Below, in pieces: positions 8,437-17,129 of a stretch of 59,421 bases of DNA. A model generated the notes under the pieces. The model did no database searches and had not been told where the DNA came from. It saw only the letters and a list, made by a program, of their open reading frames with translations. Source of the stretch: Zoogloeaceae bacterium (lineage in GTDB: Bacteria > Pseudomonadota > Gammaproteobacteria > Burkholderiales > Rhodocyclaceae); contig JAEUNY010000129.1 in the NCBI GenBank assembly GCA_016791005.1, positions 1-59,421 of the forward strand. The letters are read 5' to 3'. Each line of letters opens with the position of its first letter. Position 1 is the first letter of the stretch. The position numbers and the translations under genes were made by a program.

Positions 8437-8607
8437 GTCCGAGATCAGGATGGTGCATCGCAATAGACACGCCGAAATCGACTCGGGTGCAGAATCCGGC
8501 ACCCCATGCGTCCCGCCGCCCTCGCCCAGACAACTATCAATTTAATAACAGCGACTTACATCACCTTTGCACCGAGAGGCACACCAAGACCAGCGACCCC
8601 GCCACGT

Positions 8608-8622
8608 TGGCACAAGTATTGC
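8608..8622 (+). promoter_or_regulatory. Sigma-54 promoter of nirB
   Basis: TGGCAC-N5-TTGC is an exact match to the sigma-54 core, with GG at 8609-8610 and GC at 8621-8622 separated by ten bases. The predicted transcript start is near 8634, giving a leader of about 170 bases before the nirB ATG at 8807. Confidence 0.82.
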
Positions 8623-8703
8623 TGATTCGTGAAGTGGAAATGCTCCCGCCCCGCCCGAGGGCGTCCAGCGGGAGAGCTGAAACTGAAATCGCATCAGCTT
8701 TCC

Positions 8704-8750
8704 GGTGGCGGCTAATGGTGGTTGTCACCCAAGGGTCAACGTCGATCCCT
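8704..8750 (+). promoter_or_regulatory. ANTAR-target tandem hairpins in the nirB leader RNA
   Basis: Hairpin P1 (8704-8729) has a ten-pair stem (with G-U pairs) and the hexaloop AAUGGU at 8714-8719. Hairpin P2 (8732-8750) has a six-pair stem with one bulged U and the hexaloop AACGUC at 8738-8743. Both loops have A at position 1 and G at position 4, the signature of RNAs bound by ANTAR-domain antiterminators such as NasR/NasT. nasT lies about 13 kb away in this window. The two hairpins are separated by two bases. The downstream terminator is weak: a short broken stem 8754-8783 followed by AUUUUG. Confidence 0.72.
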
Positions 8751-8806
8751 GACGCGGCAAGGCATTTTGTATCTGGCGCCCGCTAGATTTTGTTGCGAGG
8801 GAAATC

Positions 8807-11248
8807 ATGCGCAAATTGAAGCTCGTTATGGTTGGCAACGGCATGGCCGGGGTTCGCACGCTCGAAGAGCTGCGGAAAATTTCTCCCGACATGTACGACA
8901 TCACCGTGTTTGGTGCGGAGCCGCACCCCAATTACAACCGCATCCTGTTGTCACCGGTGCTGGCTGGAGAAATGACCATTCAGGACATCATCCTGAATGA
9001 TCTTCAGTGGTACGCCGACAACGAGATCAGCCTGCACCTGGGCAAGAAGATCACCCACATCAACCGGACGCAGCGCAAGGTCGTTGCCGAGGACGGCACC
9101 GAGGCCGAATACGACCGCCTGCTGCTCGCCACCGGTTCCAACCCCTTCATGCCGCCGATTCCCGGCAAGGATCTGCCCGGGGTGATTTCCTACCGGGACA
9201 TCAAGGACACCGATGACATGATCGATGCCGCCGCGCGCTACAAGCACGCGGTGGTGATTGGCGCCGGCCTCCTGGGCCTGGAAGCCGCCAACGGCCTGGC
9301 CCTGCGGGGCATGGATGTGACCGTGGTGCACATCGCCGACTGGATCATGGAGCGTCAACTCGACCGCACCGCGGGCAAGATGCTCGAATCCGCCCTGGCC
9401 AAGAAGGGGATGAAGTTCGCGCTGAACAAGCAGACCGCCGAGCTGGTGGCCGGCGAATCCGGCCGCGTCTGCGCCGTGCGCTTCAAGGACGGCGAAACCA
9501 TTCCCGCCGACTTGGTGTGTATCGCCGCGGGGATCCGCCCGAACGTCGAGCTGGCCGAAAAAGCCGGAATCCATTGCGACCGCGGCATCGTGGTCAATGA
9601 CACCATGCAGACCTACGACCCCCGGGTCTATGCGGTCGGCGAGTGCGCCAACCATCGTGGCATCGCTTACGGCCTGGTCGCCCCGCTGTTCGAGCAAGCT
9701 AAGGTCTGCGCCAACCACCTCGCCATGTTCGGGATCGGCCGCTACCAGGGCTCAGTGACCAGCACCAAGCTCAAGGTGACGGGCATCGATGTGTTCTCCT
9801 GCGGCAACTTCAGCGGCGGCGAGGGCACCGAAGACATCGTGCTCCATGACCCGGGCGCCGGCGTCTATAAGCGCGTCGTGCTGAAGGGCGACAAGATCGA
9901 AGGCGCCGTGCTGTACGGCGACACCAAGGACGGCTCCTGGTATTTCCAGATGCTCAAGGACGGTCAGGACGTTCGCGAGATCCGTGACCACCTCCTGTTT
10001 GGCAACAGCCACCTCGGCGATGCCGGCCACAAGGGGGCCAATTCTGCCGCCACCATGCCAGACGAAGCCGAAGTGTGCGGCTGCAACGGCGTCTGCAAGG
10101 GCACCATCGTCAAGGCCATCAAGGAACACGGCCTTTTCAGCCTCGAGGACGTGCGCAAGCACACCAAGGCCTCCAGTTCCTGTGGCTCCTGCACCGGCCT
10201 GGTGGAGCAGATCCTCGCCTCCACGGTCGGCGGCGCCTACACTCCGGCGGATTCGTCCAGCAAGGCCATCTGCGGCTGTACGGACCTCTCCCACGGCGAC
10301 GTCCGCAAGGCCATCCGGGAGCAGAAGATTCTGTCGGCCCAGGAAGCCATTGCCACCCTGGGATGGAAGACCCCGAACGGCTGCGCGACCTGCCGCCCGG
10401 GCCTCAACTACTACTGCCTCTCCACCTGGCCCCACGAAGCCCACGACGATCCCCAGAGCCGCTTCATCAACGAGCGGGCCCACGCCAACATCCAGAAGGA
10501 TGGCACCTACTCGGTGGTCCCCCGCATGTGGGGCGGCCTCACCACCCCCGACGAGCTGCGCGCCATTGCCGATGCGGCAGAGAAGTACAAGGTGCCTACC
10601 GTCAAGGTGACCGGCGGTCAGCGGATCGATCTCCTCGGCGTGAAGAAGGAAGACCTCCCGAACATGTGGTCGGATTTCGCCCAGGCCGGCATGGTCTCTG
10701 GCCACGCCTACGGCAAGAGCCTGCGGACCGTGAAGACCTGCGTTGGCGCCGAGCATTGCCGCTTTGGCACCCAGCGTTCCATGGACATGGGCGTCAAGCT
10801 TGAAAAGATGCTGTTCGGCATGTGGTCCCCCCACAAGGTGAAGCTGGCCGTCTCTGGCTGCCCACGCAACTGCGCCGAGGCGGGAATCAAGGACGTCGGA
10901 GTCATTGGCGTCGATTCCGGCTACGAAATCTATGTGGCAGGCAATGGCGGCATCAAGACGGAAGTCGCCGAGTTTCTCTGCAAGGTGAAGTCCGACGAGG
11001 AGGTCATGGAGTACTCCGGCGCCTTCATCCAGCTTTATCGGGAAGAAGCCTATTACCTCGATCGGACCTGTCACTACGTGCAACGGGTCGGCCTGGACTA
11101 CATCAAGGAAAAGGTGGTGAACGACGAGGCCAATCGCAAAGCCCTCTACGAGCGTCTCTTGTTTGCCCTCCAAGACTACAAGGACCCCTGGATCGAGCAC
11201 GCCGAAACGCCTGAGCTGCGCCGCCAGTTCGAGAACATTTCGGTTTGA
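8807..11248 (+). CDS. nirB: NAD(P)H-dependent nitrite reductase, large subunit
   Basis: This 813-residue enzyme reduces nitrite to ammonium in the cytoplasm. Residues 1 to about 400 form an FAD/NAD(P)H oxidoreductase with GNGMAGVRTLEEL at the start and VVIGAGLLGLEAANGLALRG as the second dinucleotide fold. Two BFD-like [2Fe-2S] domains follow: CGCNGVCKG with SSCGSCTG, then CGCTDLSHGDV with CATCRPG. The C-terminal siroheme and [4Fe-4S] half has the ligand motifs C-VGAEHC and SGCPRNC. The start is preceded by GAGGG. It is the first gene of a nirB-sORF-nirD-narK unit with sigma-54 and ANTAR control signals. Confidence 0.96.
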   Translation: MRKLKLVMVGNGMAGVRTLEELRKISPDMYDITVFGAEPHPNYNRILLSPVLAGEMTIQDIILNDLQWYADNEISLHLGKKITHINRTQRKVVAEDGTEAEYDRLLLATGSNPFMPPIPGKDLPGVISYRDIKDTDDMIDAAARYKHAVVIGAGLLGLEAANGLALRGMDVTVVHIADWIMERQLDRTAGKMLESALAKKGMKFALNKQTAELVAGESGRVCAVRFKDGETIPADLVCIAAGIRPNVELAEKAGIHCDRGIVVNDTMQTYDPRVYAVGECANHRGIAYGLVAPLFEQAKVCANHLAMFGIGRYQGSVTSTKLKVTGIDVFSCGNFSGGEGTEDIVLHDPGAGVYKRVVLKGDKIEGAVLYGDTKDGSWYFQMLKDGQDVREIRDHLLFGNSHLGDAGHKGANSAATMPDEAEVCGCNGVCKGTIVKAIKEHGLFSLEDVRKHTKASSSCGSCTGLVEQILASTVGGAYTPADSSSKAICGCTDLSHGDVRKAIREQKILSAQEAIATLGWKTPNGCATCRPGLNYYCLSTWPHEAHDDPQSRFINERAHANIQKDGTYSVVPRMWGGLTTPDELRAIADAAEKYKVPTVKVTGGQRIDLLGVKKEDLPNMWSDFAQAGMVSGHAYGKSLRTVKTCVGAEHCRFGTQRSMDMGVKLEKMLFGMWSPHKVKLAVSGCPRNCAEAGIKDVGVIGVDSGYEIYVAGNGGIKTEVAEFLCKVKSDEEVMEYSGAFIQLYREEAYYLDRTCHYVQRVGLDYIKEKVVNDEANRKALYERLLFALQDYKDPWIEHAETPELRRQFENISV

Positions 11249-11259
11249 CGGGGGCCACC

Positions 11260-11361
11260 ATGAGCGAATGGGAAAGCTGGGGATGGGCCGGACGCCGTGA
11301 TCCGGACGATGCCTGCGAAATCTTTGACCTGATGCCCGCCGCGACGGGGGAAATACGATGA
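11260..11361 (+). CDS. Possible 33-aa small protein between nirB and nirD
   Basis: A short ORF of 33 residues starts MSEWESWGWAGRRDPDD and ends in GEIR. It begins 11 bases after the nirB stop, behind a GGGGG stretch, and its TGA overlaps the nirD ATG (ATGA). That arrangement fits translational coupling into nirD. It is tryptophan-rich and acidic, with no membrane segment. I do not recognise it. It may be a real microprotein, or only a coupling device that delivers ribosomes to nirD, which has no clear ribosome site of its own. Confidence 0.45.
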   Translation: MSEWESWGWAGRRDPDDACEIFDLMPAATGEIR

Positions 11362-11690
11362 CCACCACCTTGGAAGCTGATGTTGATTGGAAGCGCGTGT
11401 GCGCCGTGGATGAAATCCCTGTGCTCGGTTCCCGCGTCGTGAATAGCCAGGCCCATGGCTCCATCGCGATCTTCCGCAATGGCGACGGCGAAGTGTTCGC
11501 CCTACGGGACCGCTGCCCCCACAAGGCCGGCCCCCTGTCCCAGGGCATCGTCCATGGCAAGACCGTCACCTGCCCCCTTCACAGCTGGAAAATCCAGCTC
11601 GAAGACGGTCAGGCGATCGCGCCGGACGTTGGCTGCACGAAGCACTTCCCCTGCAAGGTGGAAGACGGGGCGGTGTTCCTGCAGCTCTGA
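11358..11690 (+). CDS. nirD: Nitrite reductase small subunit (Rieske-type)
   Basis: This 110-residue protein is the Rieske-fold small subunit that works with NirB. The [2Fe-2S] motifs are intact: C-PHKAG in RDRCPHKAGPLSQG and C-PLH in VTCPLHSWKIQLEDG. Many NirD proteins have lost these ligands, so this one looks like the ferredoxin-bearing form. It starts inside the stop of the 33-residue ORF and is followed by narK, all on the same strand. Confidence 0.94.
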   Translation: MTTTLEADVDWKRVCAVDEIPVLGSRVVNSQAHGSIAIFRNGDGEVFALRDRCPHKAGPLSQGIVHGKTVTCPLHSWKIQLEDGQAIAPDVGCTKHFPCKVEDGAVFLQL

Positions 11691-11836
11691 CCGATCACGC
11701 GGTGGGGGCATGCCTCCCGGCACCTCCCTCCCAGCCTCCGCCGCGTGACCCTTCACTGAAACTCGTAATGCTCGTGCCGCCGCGCGTCGGAGGCGGGGGC
11801 GCCCTGCGCCCCGTAGATGATGGAGAAATTTTAAAT

Positions 11837-13051
11837 ATGGACCGAAAATCCTTCCTACAAGCCGGCCACACGCCGACCTTGCTTGCCGCGTTTCTATATT
11901 TCGACCTCGCCTTCATGGTGTGGGTGATGCTTGGACCCCTGGGGGTCGGCATCGCCAAGGACCTCGGGCTGGACGCCGCCCAAAAGGGCCTGATGGTCGC
12001 CACTCCGGTCTTGTCCGGGGCCCTACTGCGCATCATCATGGGCATCCTGGTAGATCGCCTGTCGCCGAAAAAGGCGGCCATCATTGGCCAGATCATCGTG
12101 ATCGGTGCCCTGACTTATGCCTGGTTGATGGGCATCCACTCCTACCAGGAGACCCTGATCCTCGGTCTCTTCCTTGGCGTCGCCGGGGCGTCCTTTGCCG
12201 CCGCCCTGCCCCTCGCCTCCCGCTGGTATCCCCCTGAGCACCAGGGCACCGCCATGGGTATCGCTGGCGCCGGCAACTCCGGTACGGCCCTGGCCGCCCT
12301 CTTCGCTCCCGGTCTCGCCGCCGCCTTCGGCTGGAACAACGTCTTCGGCATCGCGCTGATTCCCTTGGTGATCGTCTTCATCGTCTTCATCTTCCTCGCC
12401 AAGGACGCGCCAAATGCCCCCCCGCCCAAGACCCTGGCCGAGTACCTTGCGGTCCTGAAGGACCAGGATGCCTGGTGGTTCATGTTCTTCTACTCGGTGA
12501 CCTTCGGCGGTTTCGTCGGCCTCGCCTCCTCGCTGGTGATCTACTTCAACACCCAGTACGGCCTGGATCCGAAGGTGGCCGGGCTGTACACCGCCGCCTG
12601 CGTCTTCGCCGGCTCCCTGGTGCGCCCCATCGGTGGCAACGTCGCCGACCGGGTGGGTGGCGTGAAGTCGCTGACCGTGATGTACGTCGTCGCGGCCATC
12701 TTCCTCGCCATCGTCAGTGTCGGCCTGCCCACTTCCTGGATGGCCCTTGCCGCCTTCGTCTGCGCCATGCTGGCCCTCGGCATGGGCAACGGCGCGGTGT
12801 TTCAGCTGGTGCCCCAGCGCTTCAAGAAGGAGATCGGCGTGATGACCGGCCTCGTCGGCATGGCCGGCGGCGTGGGTGGCTTCTACCTGGCAGCGAGCCT
12901 GGGCTACTCCAAGCAGTTCACCGGTTCCTACCAGATCGGCTTCCTGATCTTCGCCGGCCTCGCCATCCTGGCCCTCCTCGGGCTGACCGGCGTGAAGCAG
13001 CGCTGGCGGACCACCTGGGGCGCTCCGCACCTCACCGCCGCCAAGATCTGA
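11837..13051 (+). CDS. narK: Nitrate/nitrite MFS transporter (NarK/NasA type)
   Basis: This 404-residue major facilitator protein has about 12 membrane segments. It shows the NNP-family glycine-rich signatures GIAGAGNSGTALAALFAPGL in helix 5 and GLVGMAGGVGGFYL in helix 11, and the loop DRLSPKKAA between helices 2 and 3. It should carry nitrate into, or nitrite across, the inner membrane. I start at the ATG at 11837, behind GGAG, because the first helix begins there. A frame extension to 11702 would add a proline-rich leader with no family counterpart. The 146 bases after nirD contain only GC-rich inverted repeats; I found no second ANTAR element there. Confidence 0.93.
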   Translation: MDRKSFLQAGHTPTLLAAFLYFDLAFMVWVMLGPLGVGIAKDLGLDAAQKGLMVATPVLSGALLRIIMGILVDRLSPKKAAIIGQIIVIGALTYAWLMGIHSYQETLILGLFLGVAGASFAAALPLASRWYPPEHQGTAMGIAGAGNSGTALAALFAPGLAAAFGWNNVFGIALIPLVIVFIVFIFLAKDAPNAPPPKTLAEYLAVLKDQDAWWFMFFYSVTFGGFVGLASSLVIYFNTQYGLDPKVAGLYTAACVFAGSLVRPIGGNVADRVGGVKSLTVMYVVAAIFLAIVSVGLPTSWMALAAFVCAMLALGMGNGAVFQLVPQRFKKEIGVMTGLVGMAGGVGGFYLAASLGYSKQFTGSYQIGFLIFAGLAILALLGLTGVKQRWRTTWGAPHLTAAKI

Positions 13052-13093
13052 CGCGGCGCCCCTGGGGCCCGCCCCAGGTGCCCCGTGACCCTC

Positions 13094-13122
13094 GAGCCCC
13101 CTGTGCCCTGCCCAGGGGGCTC
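13094..13122. terminator. Hairpin after narK
   Basis: GAGCCCCCTG and CAGGGGGCTC form a perfect ten-pair stem with a nine-base loop. A smaller stem, CCTGGGG/CCCCAGG, lies just before it at 13061-13078. No long U-run follows, so termination is likely but not certain. Confidence 0.5.
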
Positions 13123-13180
13123 CGACTTTGGTGTACAACCTTAACACCGCAATCTCGGCCTCCTTGCCGGAGTCAATACG

Positions 13181-14869
13181 ATGCTGAAGACCACCGTCGG
13201 CCACGCCTCTCTTACCGGCCCCCGTCCGCGTAACGAGGATTTTTGCGGGGCGGTCACGCCGGATGGCGCGGAACTCGATGGCAAGGGGGTGATCGTCGCG
13301 GTGGCGGATGGGGTCGGCGGACACGTGAATGGCCGCGAGGCCGCGGAATACACCGTCCGAGGCCTGCTGTCGGACTACTATGCCACCCCCCAGACCTGGA
13401 GCGTGCCCAAGTCGCTGGAAACGGTGATTTCGGCCCTCAACCGCTGGCTGGTCTCCCAGAGCGCAAAAACCCGGGAGACGGCCGGGATGGCAACCACCCT
13501 GTCGGTGATGGTCCTGCGCGGCCGCCGCTACACCGTCGCCCACGTGGGCGACTCCCGCATCTATCGCCTTCGCGACAGGCAGCTCGAGCGCCTCACCACC
13601 GACCACGTCTGGGAGCACCCGGAACTCAACAACGTGCTCTCACGGGCCATCGGGCTCGACCAGCGGGTGCAGATCGACTTTTCCGATGGCGACCTGGAAG
13701 AAGGCGACCGCTACGCCCTGGTGACCGACGGGGTCTGGAACCAACTTGGAGAAGCGCGGATCCAGGCGATCCTCCAGGCCACTGCCGACCCTCAGGAGGC
13801 CGCCTCGCGCCTGGCCATGGATGCCGAAGACAGCGGGAGCCAGGACAACTGTACGGCCATCGTCCTGGCGGTGGATCGCTTGCCCAAGGATCGCCTCCTC
13901 GACACCATCGCCCGCCTGCAGGCCTTGCCTCTTCCCCCCGTGTTGAGGCCCGGTCAGGAGATCGACGGCCTGCGGGTCCTGGACATCCTCCACGAATCCC
14001 GGATGACGCTGCTCTACCGGGTCCAGGATGCCGACGGCGAGATCCGGATCCTCAAGACGCTACGACCGGAAGCCAACGACGCCCAATCCACCGCCGCCCT
14101 CGCCCACGAGGAGTGGCTCGCCGGCCGGGTGGTGGATTGGCGCCTGCCCCAGGTGATTCCCCACCCGGGACGCTCCCATCTGTATTACCTGATGACCTGG
14201 CACGAGGGCGCCAGCCTCAAGGCACGCCTCACGGCCGGCCACCGATTTGCCGCCACGGAGGTAGCGAACCTCGGGGTGGAGATCCTCAAGGGGCTGGCGA
14301 TCCTCCACCGCTTGTCGATCATCCATCGCGACATCAAGCCTGACAATCTGCACCTCGGAAGCGACGCTCGCCTGCGGATTCTGGATCTGGGGGTCGCGGC
14401 CTCGGACGGCCAAAAGGAGGCGGGAGGATTCAGCGAGATCAATAATCCGGGCACGCCGAGCTACATGGCGCCGGAACTTTTCGCCGGTTCCCCCGCCGAC
14501 GTGTCCACCGATCTCTACGCAGTCGGCGTCAGCCTGTATGAACTGCTCACCCGCAAGTACCCCTACGGGGAGATCGAGCCGTTCCAGAAACCGAAATTTG
14601 GCGACCCGGTGACGCCCACCCGCTATCGGCCCGACATCCCCCAATGGCTGGAAGCAATCCTGCTCAAGTCGGTGGCGCGGGAAGCCAAGGACCGATTCGA
14701 AACGGCTGAAGAGTTTCTGTTGGCCCTGGAACGGGGCGCCCACCGGCCCCTCGCAGTGCCCCGCCGCACGCCCCTATTGCAGCGGAATCCTCAACTTGGG
14801 CTGAAACTCCTGGCCGCCGGATCCCTGACCCTGAACGTCTTGCTGCTCTACCTGCTCGTGGTCAGTTGA
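13181..14869 (+). CDS. Bifunctional PP2C phosphatase / Ser-Thr protein kinase
   Basis: This 562-residue protein joins two opposing activities. Residues 1-235 are a PP2C phosphatase with RNEDFCG, VADGVGGHVNG, HVGDSRIYRL, VTDGVW and SQDNCTA, the metal-binding aspartates all present. Residues 270-530 are a Hanks-type kinase with an ILKTL lysine, IIHRDIKPDN, a DLG variant of DFG, and SYMAPELF. A single C-terminal membrane helix (LGLKLLAAGSLTLNVLLLYL) anchors it with its domains in the cytoplasm. It follows narK by 129 bases in the same orientation. Kinase-phosphatase genes of this type recur beside nitrate transporters, and a role in post-translational control of nitrate uptake is possible but unproven. 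Confidence 0.92.
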   Translation: MLKTTVGHASLTGPRPRNEDFCGAVTPDGAELDGKGVIVAVADGVGGHVNGREAAEYTVRGLLSDYYATPQTWSVPKSLETVISALNRWLVSQSAKTRETAGMATTLSVMVLRGRRYTVAHVGDSRIYRLRDRQLERLTTDHVWEHPELNNVLSRAIGLDQRVQIDFSDGDLEEGDRYALVTDGVWNQLGEARIQAILQATADPQEAASRLAMDAEDSGSQDNCTAIVLAVDRLPKDRLLDTIARLQALPLPPVLRPGQEIDGLRVLDILHESRMTLLYRVQDADGEIRILKTLRPEANDAQSTAALAHEEWLAGRVVDWRLPQVIPHPGRSHLYYLMTWHEGASLKARLTAGHRFAATEVANLGVEILKGLAILHRLSIIHRDIKPDNLHLGSDARLRILDLGVAASDGQKEAGGFSEINNPGTPSYMAPELFAGSPADVSTDLYAVGVSLYELLTRKYPYGEIEPFQKPKFGDPVTPTRYRPDIPQWLEAILLKSVAREAKDRFETAEEFLLALERGAHRPLAVPRRTPLLQRNPQLGLKLLAAGSLTLNVLLLYLLVVS

Positions 14870-14876
14870 TCTGCGT

Positions 14877-15182
14877 TCAGGCGATCACGCGTACGGTTTC
14901 CAGACCGAGTTCATAGTGGCCGCCACCCCGGTCATGGCAGCGCTTGACCCGCGCCGTCACCCGTAGCGGCGGCGCGGTCGGACGTTCCGCCGGGGGCTGG
15001 ACTTCGACCTCCACGACCTCCCCTTCGCCGGGAACGTAGGCCGTCACCAAGGTCATGCCCCCCACCGACAGGTCCAGACATTGGGCCTCCCAGCGTTCGC
15101 CCTGGGGAGACCGCAGCGTGGCGGCACAACCCAGGGGAATACGACGATCGAGGCGGCGATCAAGAGGGTCACTAAAATTCAT
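14877..15182 (-). CDS. PilZ-domain protein
   Basis: This 101-residue protein is a stand-alone PilZ domain, a cyclic-di-GMP receptor. It has the arginine motif LDRRLDRR near the N terminus and DLSVGGMTL about 35 residues later, which match RxxxR and (D/N)xSxxG. I chose the ATG at 15182; a TTG at 15209 would add nine residues. It is convergent with the kinase-phosphatase gene, seven bases apart. The target of this receptor cannot be inferred from its neighbours. Confidence 0.85.
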   Translation of the reverse strand: MNFSDPLDRRLDRRIPLGCAATLRSPQGERWEAQCLDLSVGGMTLVTAYVPGEGEVVEVEVQPPAERPTAPPLRVTARVKRCHDRGGGHYELGLETVRVIA

Positions 15183-15247
15183 GGCAAGGCGGACCGGGAT
15201 ATCAACCAACTGCCGCTAACGGCGTCCATTGCCCGCACTTGAACAAC

Positions 15248-15276
15248 GGGGGGCAAGCCCCATGGCCTTGCCCCCC
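15248..15276 (-). terminator. Hairpin after the nrt operon
   Basis: GGGGGGCAAG and CTTGCCCCCC form a ten-pair stem 26 bases beyond the stop of the fused ATPase gene, between it and the PilZ gene. There is no U-run on either strand. It is a plausible end of the nrtA-nrtB-nrtCD transcript. Confidence 0.5.
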
Positions 15277-15302
15277 GCCGACGGACCGAAGACGCCTGGG
15301 CC

Positions 15303-17042
15303 TCAATGGTGACCACATTCCTCCAGGAAGCTCAGCAACTCCTCCCGAAGGTCATAGTAGTCCGGATGTTCCAGGAGCATCTTGCGGGAGCGCGGACGGG
15401 GCAAATCGATGGTCAGCACCTTGCCCACCCGGGCCCGGGGGCCGTTGGTCATCATGACCACCCGGTCGGCGAGCAGGATCGCTTCGTCCACATCGTGGGT
15501 CACCATCATCGCCGTGAGCTGGGCTCGGCTCCACACCTCCATCAGGACCTCTTGAAGATCCCAGCGGGTCAGGGAATCGAGCATGCCGAAGGGCTCGTCC
15601 AGCAGCAGCATCTTGGGTGACAGGGCAAAGGCCCGCGCAATGCCGACCCGCTGCTTCATGCCGTTGGAGAGTTCGTAGGCCTTCTTGTGGAGGGCATCCG
15701 CCAAGCCGACCCGGTTGAGGTAATGCACCACGATGTTGTGGCGCTCCTCCCGCGAGGCATGGGGATAGACTTGCTCGACCCCCAGGCAGACGTTCTCATA
15801 AGCCGTGAGCCAGGGCACGAGACTGGGTGCCTGGAACACGATGCCTCGGTCGGGCCCCGCGTTGGCGACCTCCCGCCCGTCCAGAATGATGCCACCGGTG
15901 CTCACGTCGGAGAGGCCGGCCATCATCGACAGGACCGTCGATTTACCACACCCGGAGTGGCCGATCACCGAAATGAATTCCCCCTTGCGGATCCGCAGGT
16001 CGAAATCTTCCACCACCGTGAGGGGGCCCTTCTTGGTCGGATAGACCTTGCAGACCTTGGAAAACTCGACATAGCGGTCGAGGTGGGGCGGCGTCTTGGC
16101 GGGAGCCGCCTGTTTTGCCTGGTATTCGGCGCTGGTATTGGGCAGCACCCCGGGCAGGGCGACCACCTTGTCGGTCAGCTCCGCCGACTGCTCGGAGCTC
16201 ACCTGCATCAGGTACTCCGTGACCGCCTTGCGGATGCGCTTGAATTCCGGCGAGTGGTTCATCTCAGTGCGGTCCCGCGGCCGTGGCAGATCCACCACGA
16301 ACTCGGGCCCGAAGGTGGCACCCGGCCCCGGATTCAGGGGGATGATGCGGTCGGCCATGATGATGCCTTCGTCCACGTCGTTGGTGATGAGGACGACAGT
16401 CTTCTTTTCCTTGCTCCAGATCTCGATGATTTCGTCCTGGAGGTTGCCCCGGGTCAAGGCGTCGAGGGCCGACAAGGGCTCATCCAGCAGGAGGATCTCC
16501 GGCGAGGCGGCCAAGGCCCGAGCGACGTTTACCCGCTGCCGCATCCCGCCGGACAGTTCCGCCGGACGCCGTTCGATGGCGTGGGTGAGCCCCACCATCT
16601 CGACGTACTTCTCGATGCGGGCGGCACGCTCGCTGGACGGCGCGTTCTTGAACACCTGATCCACCGACAGGGCGACGTTCTGCCGGACCGTCATCCAGGG
16701 CATCAGCGAGTAGTTCTGGAACACCACGCCACGGTCGGGCCCGGGGCCCGCGACCGGCTGGCCGCGCAGCAACACCTCGCCGCCGTCGGCTTCGATCAGG
16801 CCGGCGATGAGGGAGATCAGGGTCGTTTTGCCGCTGCCGGAAAAACCGACGATCGCGACGAACTCTCCCTCGCGGATGTTGAGGTTGATGTCCTTGAGCA
16901 CCGAGGTGACCTGCTTCCCGGTGCCGTAATGCTTGGACAGATTGCGCAACTGGAGGAAGGGCGTGTCCACCGATATCAGCGGCGCGGGGGGCTCGGACGC
17001 ACCGGGGTGGGCGTCGACCACTTTGAGTTGAGCATTGGCCAT
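15303..17042 (-). CDS. Nitrate ABC transporter ATPase, tandem NrtC/NrtD-like fusion
   Basis: This 579-residue protein contains two complete ABC ATPase domains in one chain. The first (about residues 30-270) has [17 protein letters not shown] and ILLLDEP, but its switch histidine is replaced: ITNDVDE instead of the usual THDVDE. The second (about residues 330-570) has [24 protein letters not shown] and a normal VTHDVDEA. Such a fusion supplies both nucleotide-binding halves of the transporter, one consensus and one altered. It is the last gene of nrtA-nrtB-nrtCD. In cyanobacteria the ATPases are separate NrtC and NrtD proteins and NrtC bears a solute-binding domain, which is absent here. Confidence 0.9.
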   Translation of the reverse strand: MANAQLKVVDAHPGASEPPAPLISVDTPFLQLRNLSKHYGTGKQVTSVLKDINLNIREGEFVAIVGFSGSGKTTLISLIAGLIEADGGEVLLRGQPVAGPGPDRGVVFQNYSLMPWMTVRQNVALSVDQVFKNAPSSERAARIEKYVEMVGLTHAIERRPAELSGGMRQRVNVARALAASPEILLLDEPLSALDALTRGNLQDEIIEIWSKEKKTVVLITNDVDEGIIMADRIIPLNPGPGATFGPEFVVDLPRPRDRTEMNHSPEFKRIRKAVTEYLMQVSSEQSAELTDKVVALPGVLPNTSAEYQAKQAAPAKTPPHLDRYVEFSKVCKVYPTKKGPLTVVEDFDLRIRKGEFISVIGHSGCGKSTVLSMMAGLSDVSTGGIILDGREVANAGPDRGIVFQAPSLVPWLTAYENVCLGVEQVYPHASREERHNIVVHYLNRVGLADALHKKAYELSNGMKQRVGIARAFALSPKMLLLDEPFGMLDSLTRWDLQEVLMEVWSRAQLTAMMVTHDVDEAILLADRVVMMTNGPRARVGKVLTIDLPRPRSRKMLLEHPDYYDLREELLSFLEECGHH

Positions 17043-17129
17043 GATGATTCCTTTCTGATCTGGATCTCGGCCCGCCGCGCGTTTCCCGGCGGGTAGCCGG
17101 AGTGCGCGGCGGGATTTGGCGACGCCCGC

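Noticed and set aside
8643..8674. GC-rich hairpin early in the nirB leader (CTCCCGC/GCGGGAG)
   Set aside because: Considered as a terminator or ANTAR P1, but it has no U-run and its loop does not fit the A1/G4 rule; an alternative pairing of 8671-8680 with 8694-8703 competes with it.
8487..8786. 99-codon ORF in the nirB upstream region
   Set aside because: It runs through the sigma-54 promoter and ANTAR hairpins, has no ribosome site and an unnatural composition.
9752..11569. Long minus-strand open frame opposite nirB and nirD (605 codons)
   Set aside because: It is a shadow of the GC-rich coding strand; the product shows no known domains, while NirB and NirD are unambiguous.
11691..11836. 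Possible separate NasT leader for narK
   Set aside because: I looked for hexaloop hairpins with A1 and G4 and found only ordinary GC-rich inverted repeats.
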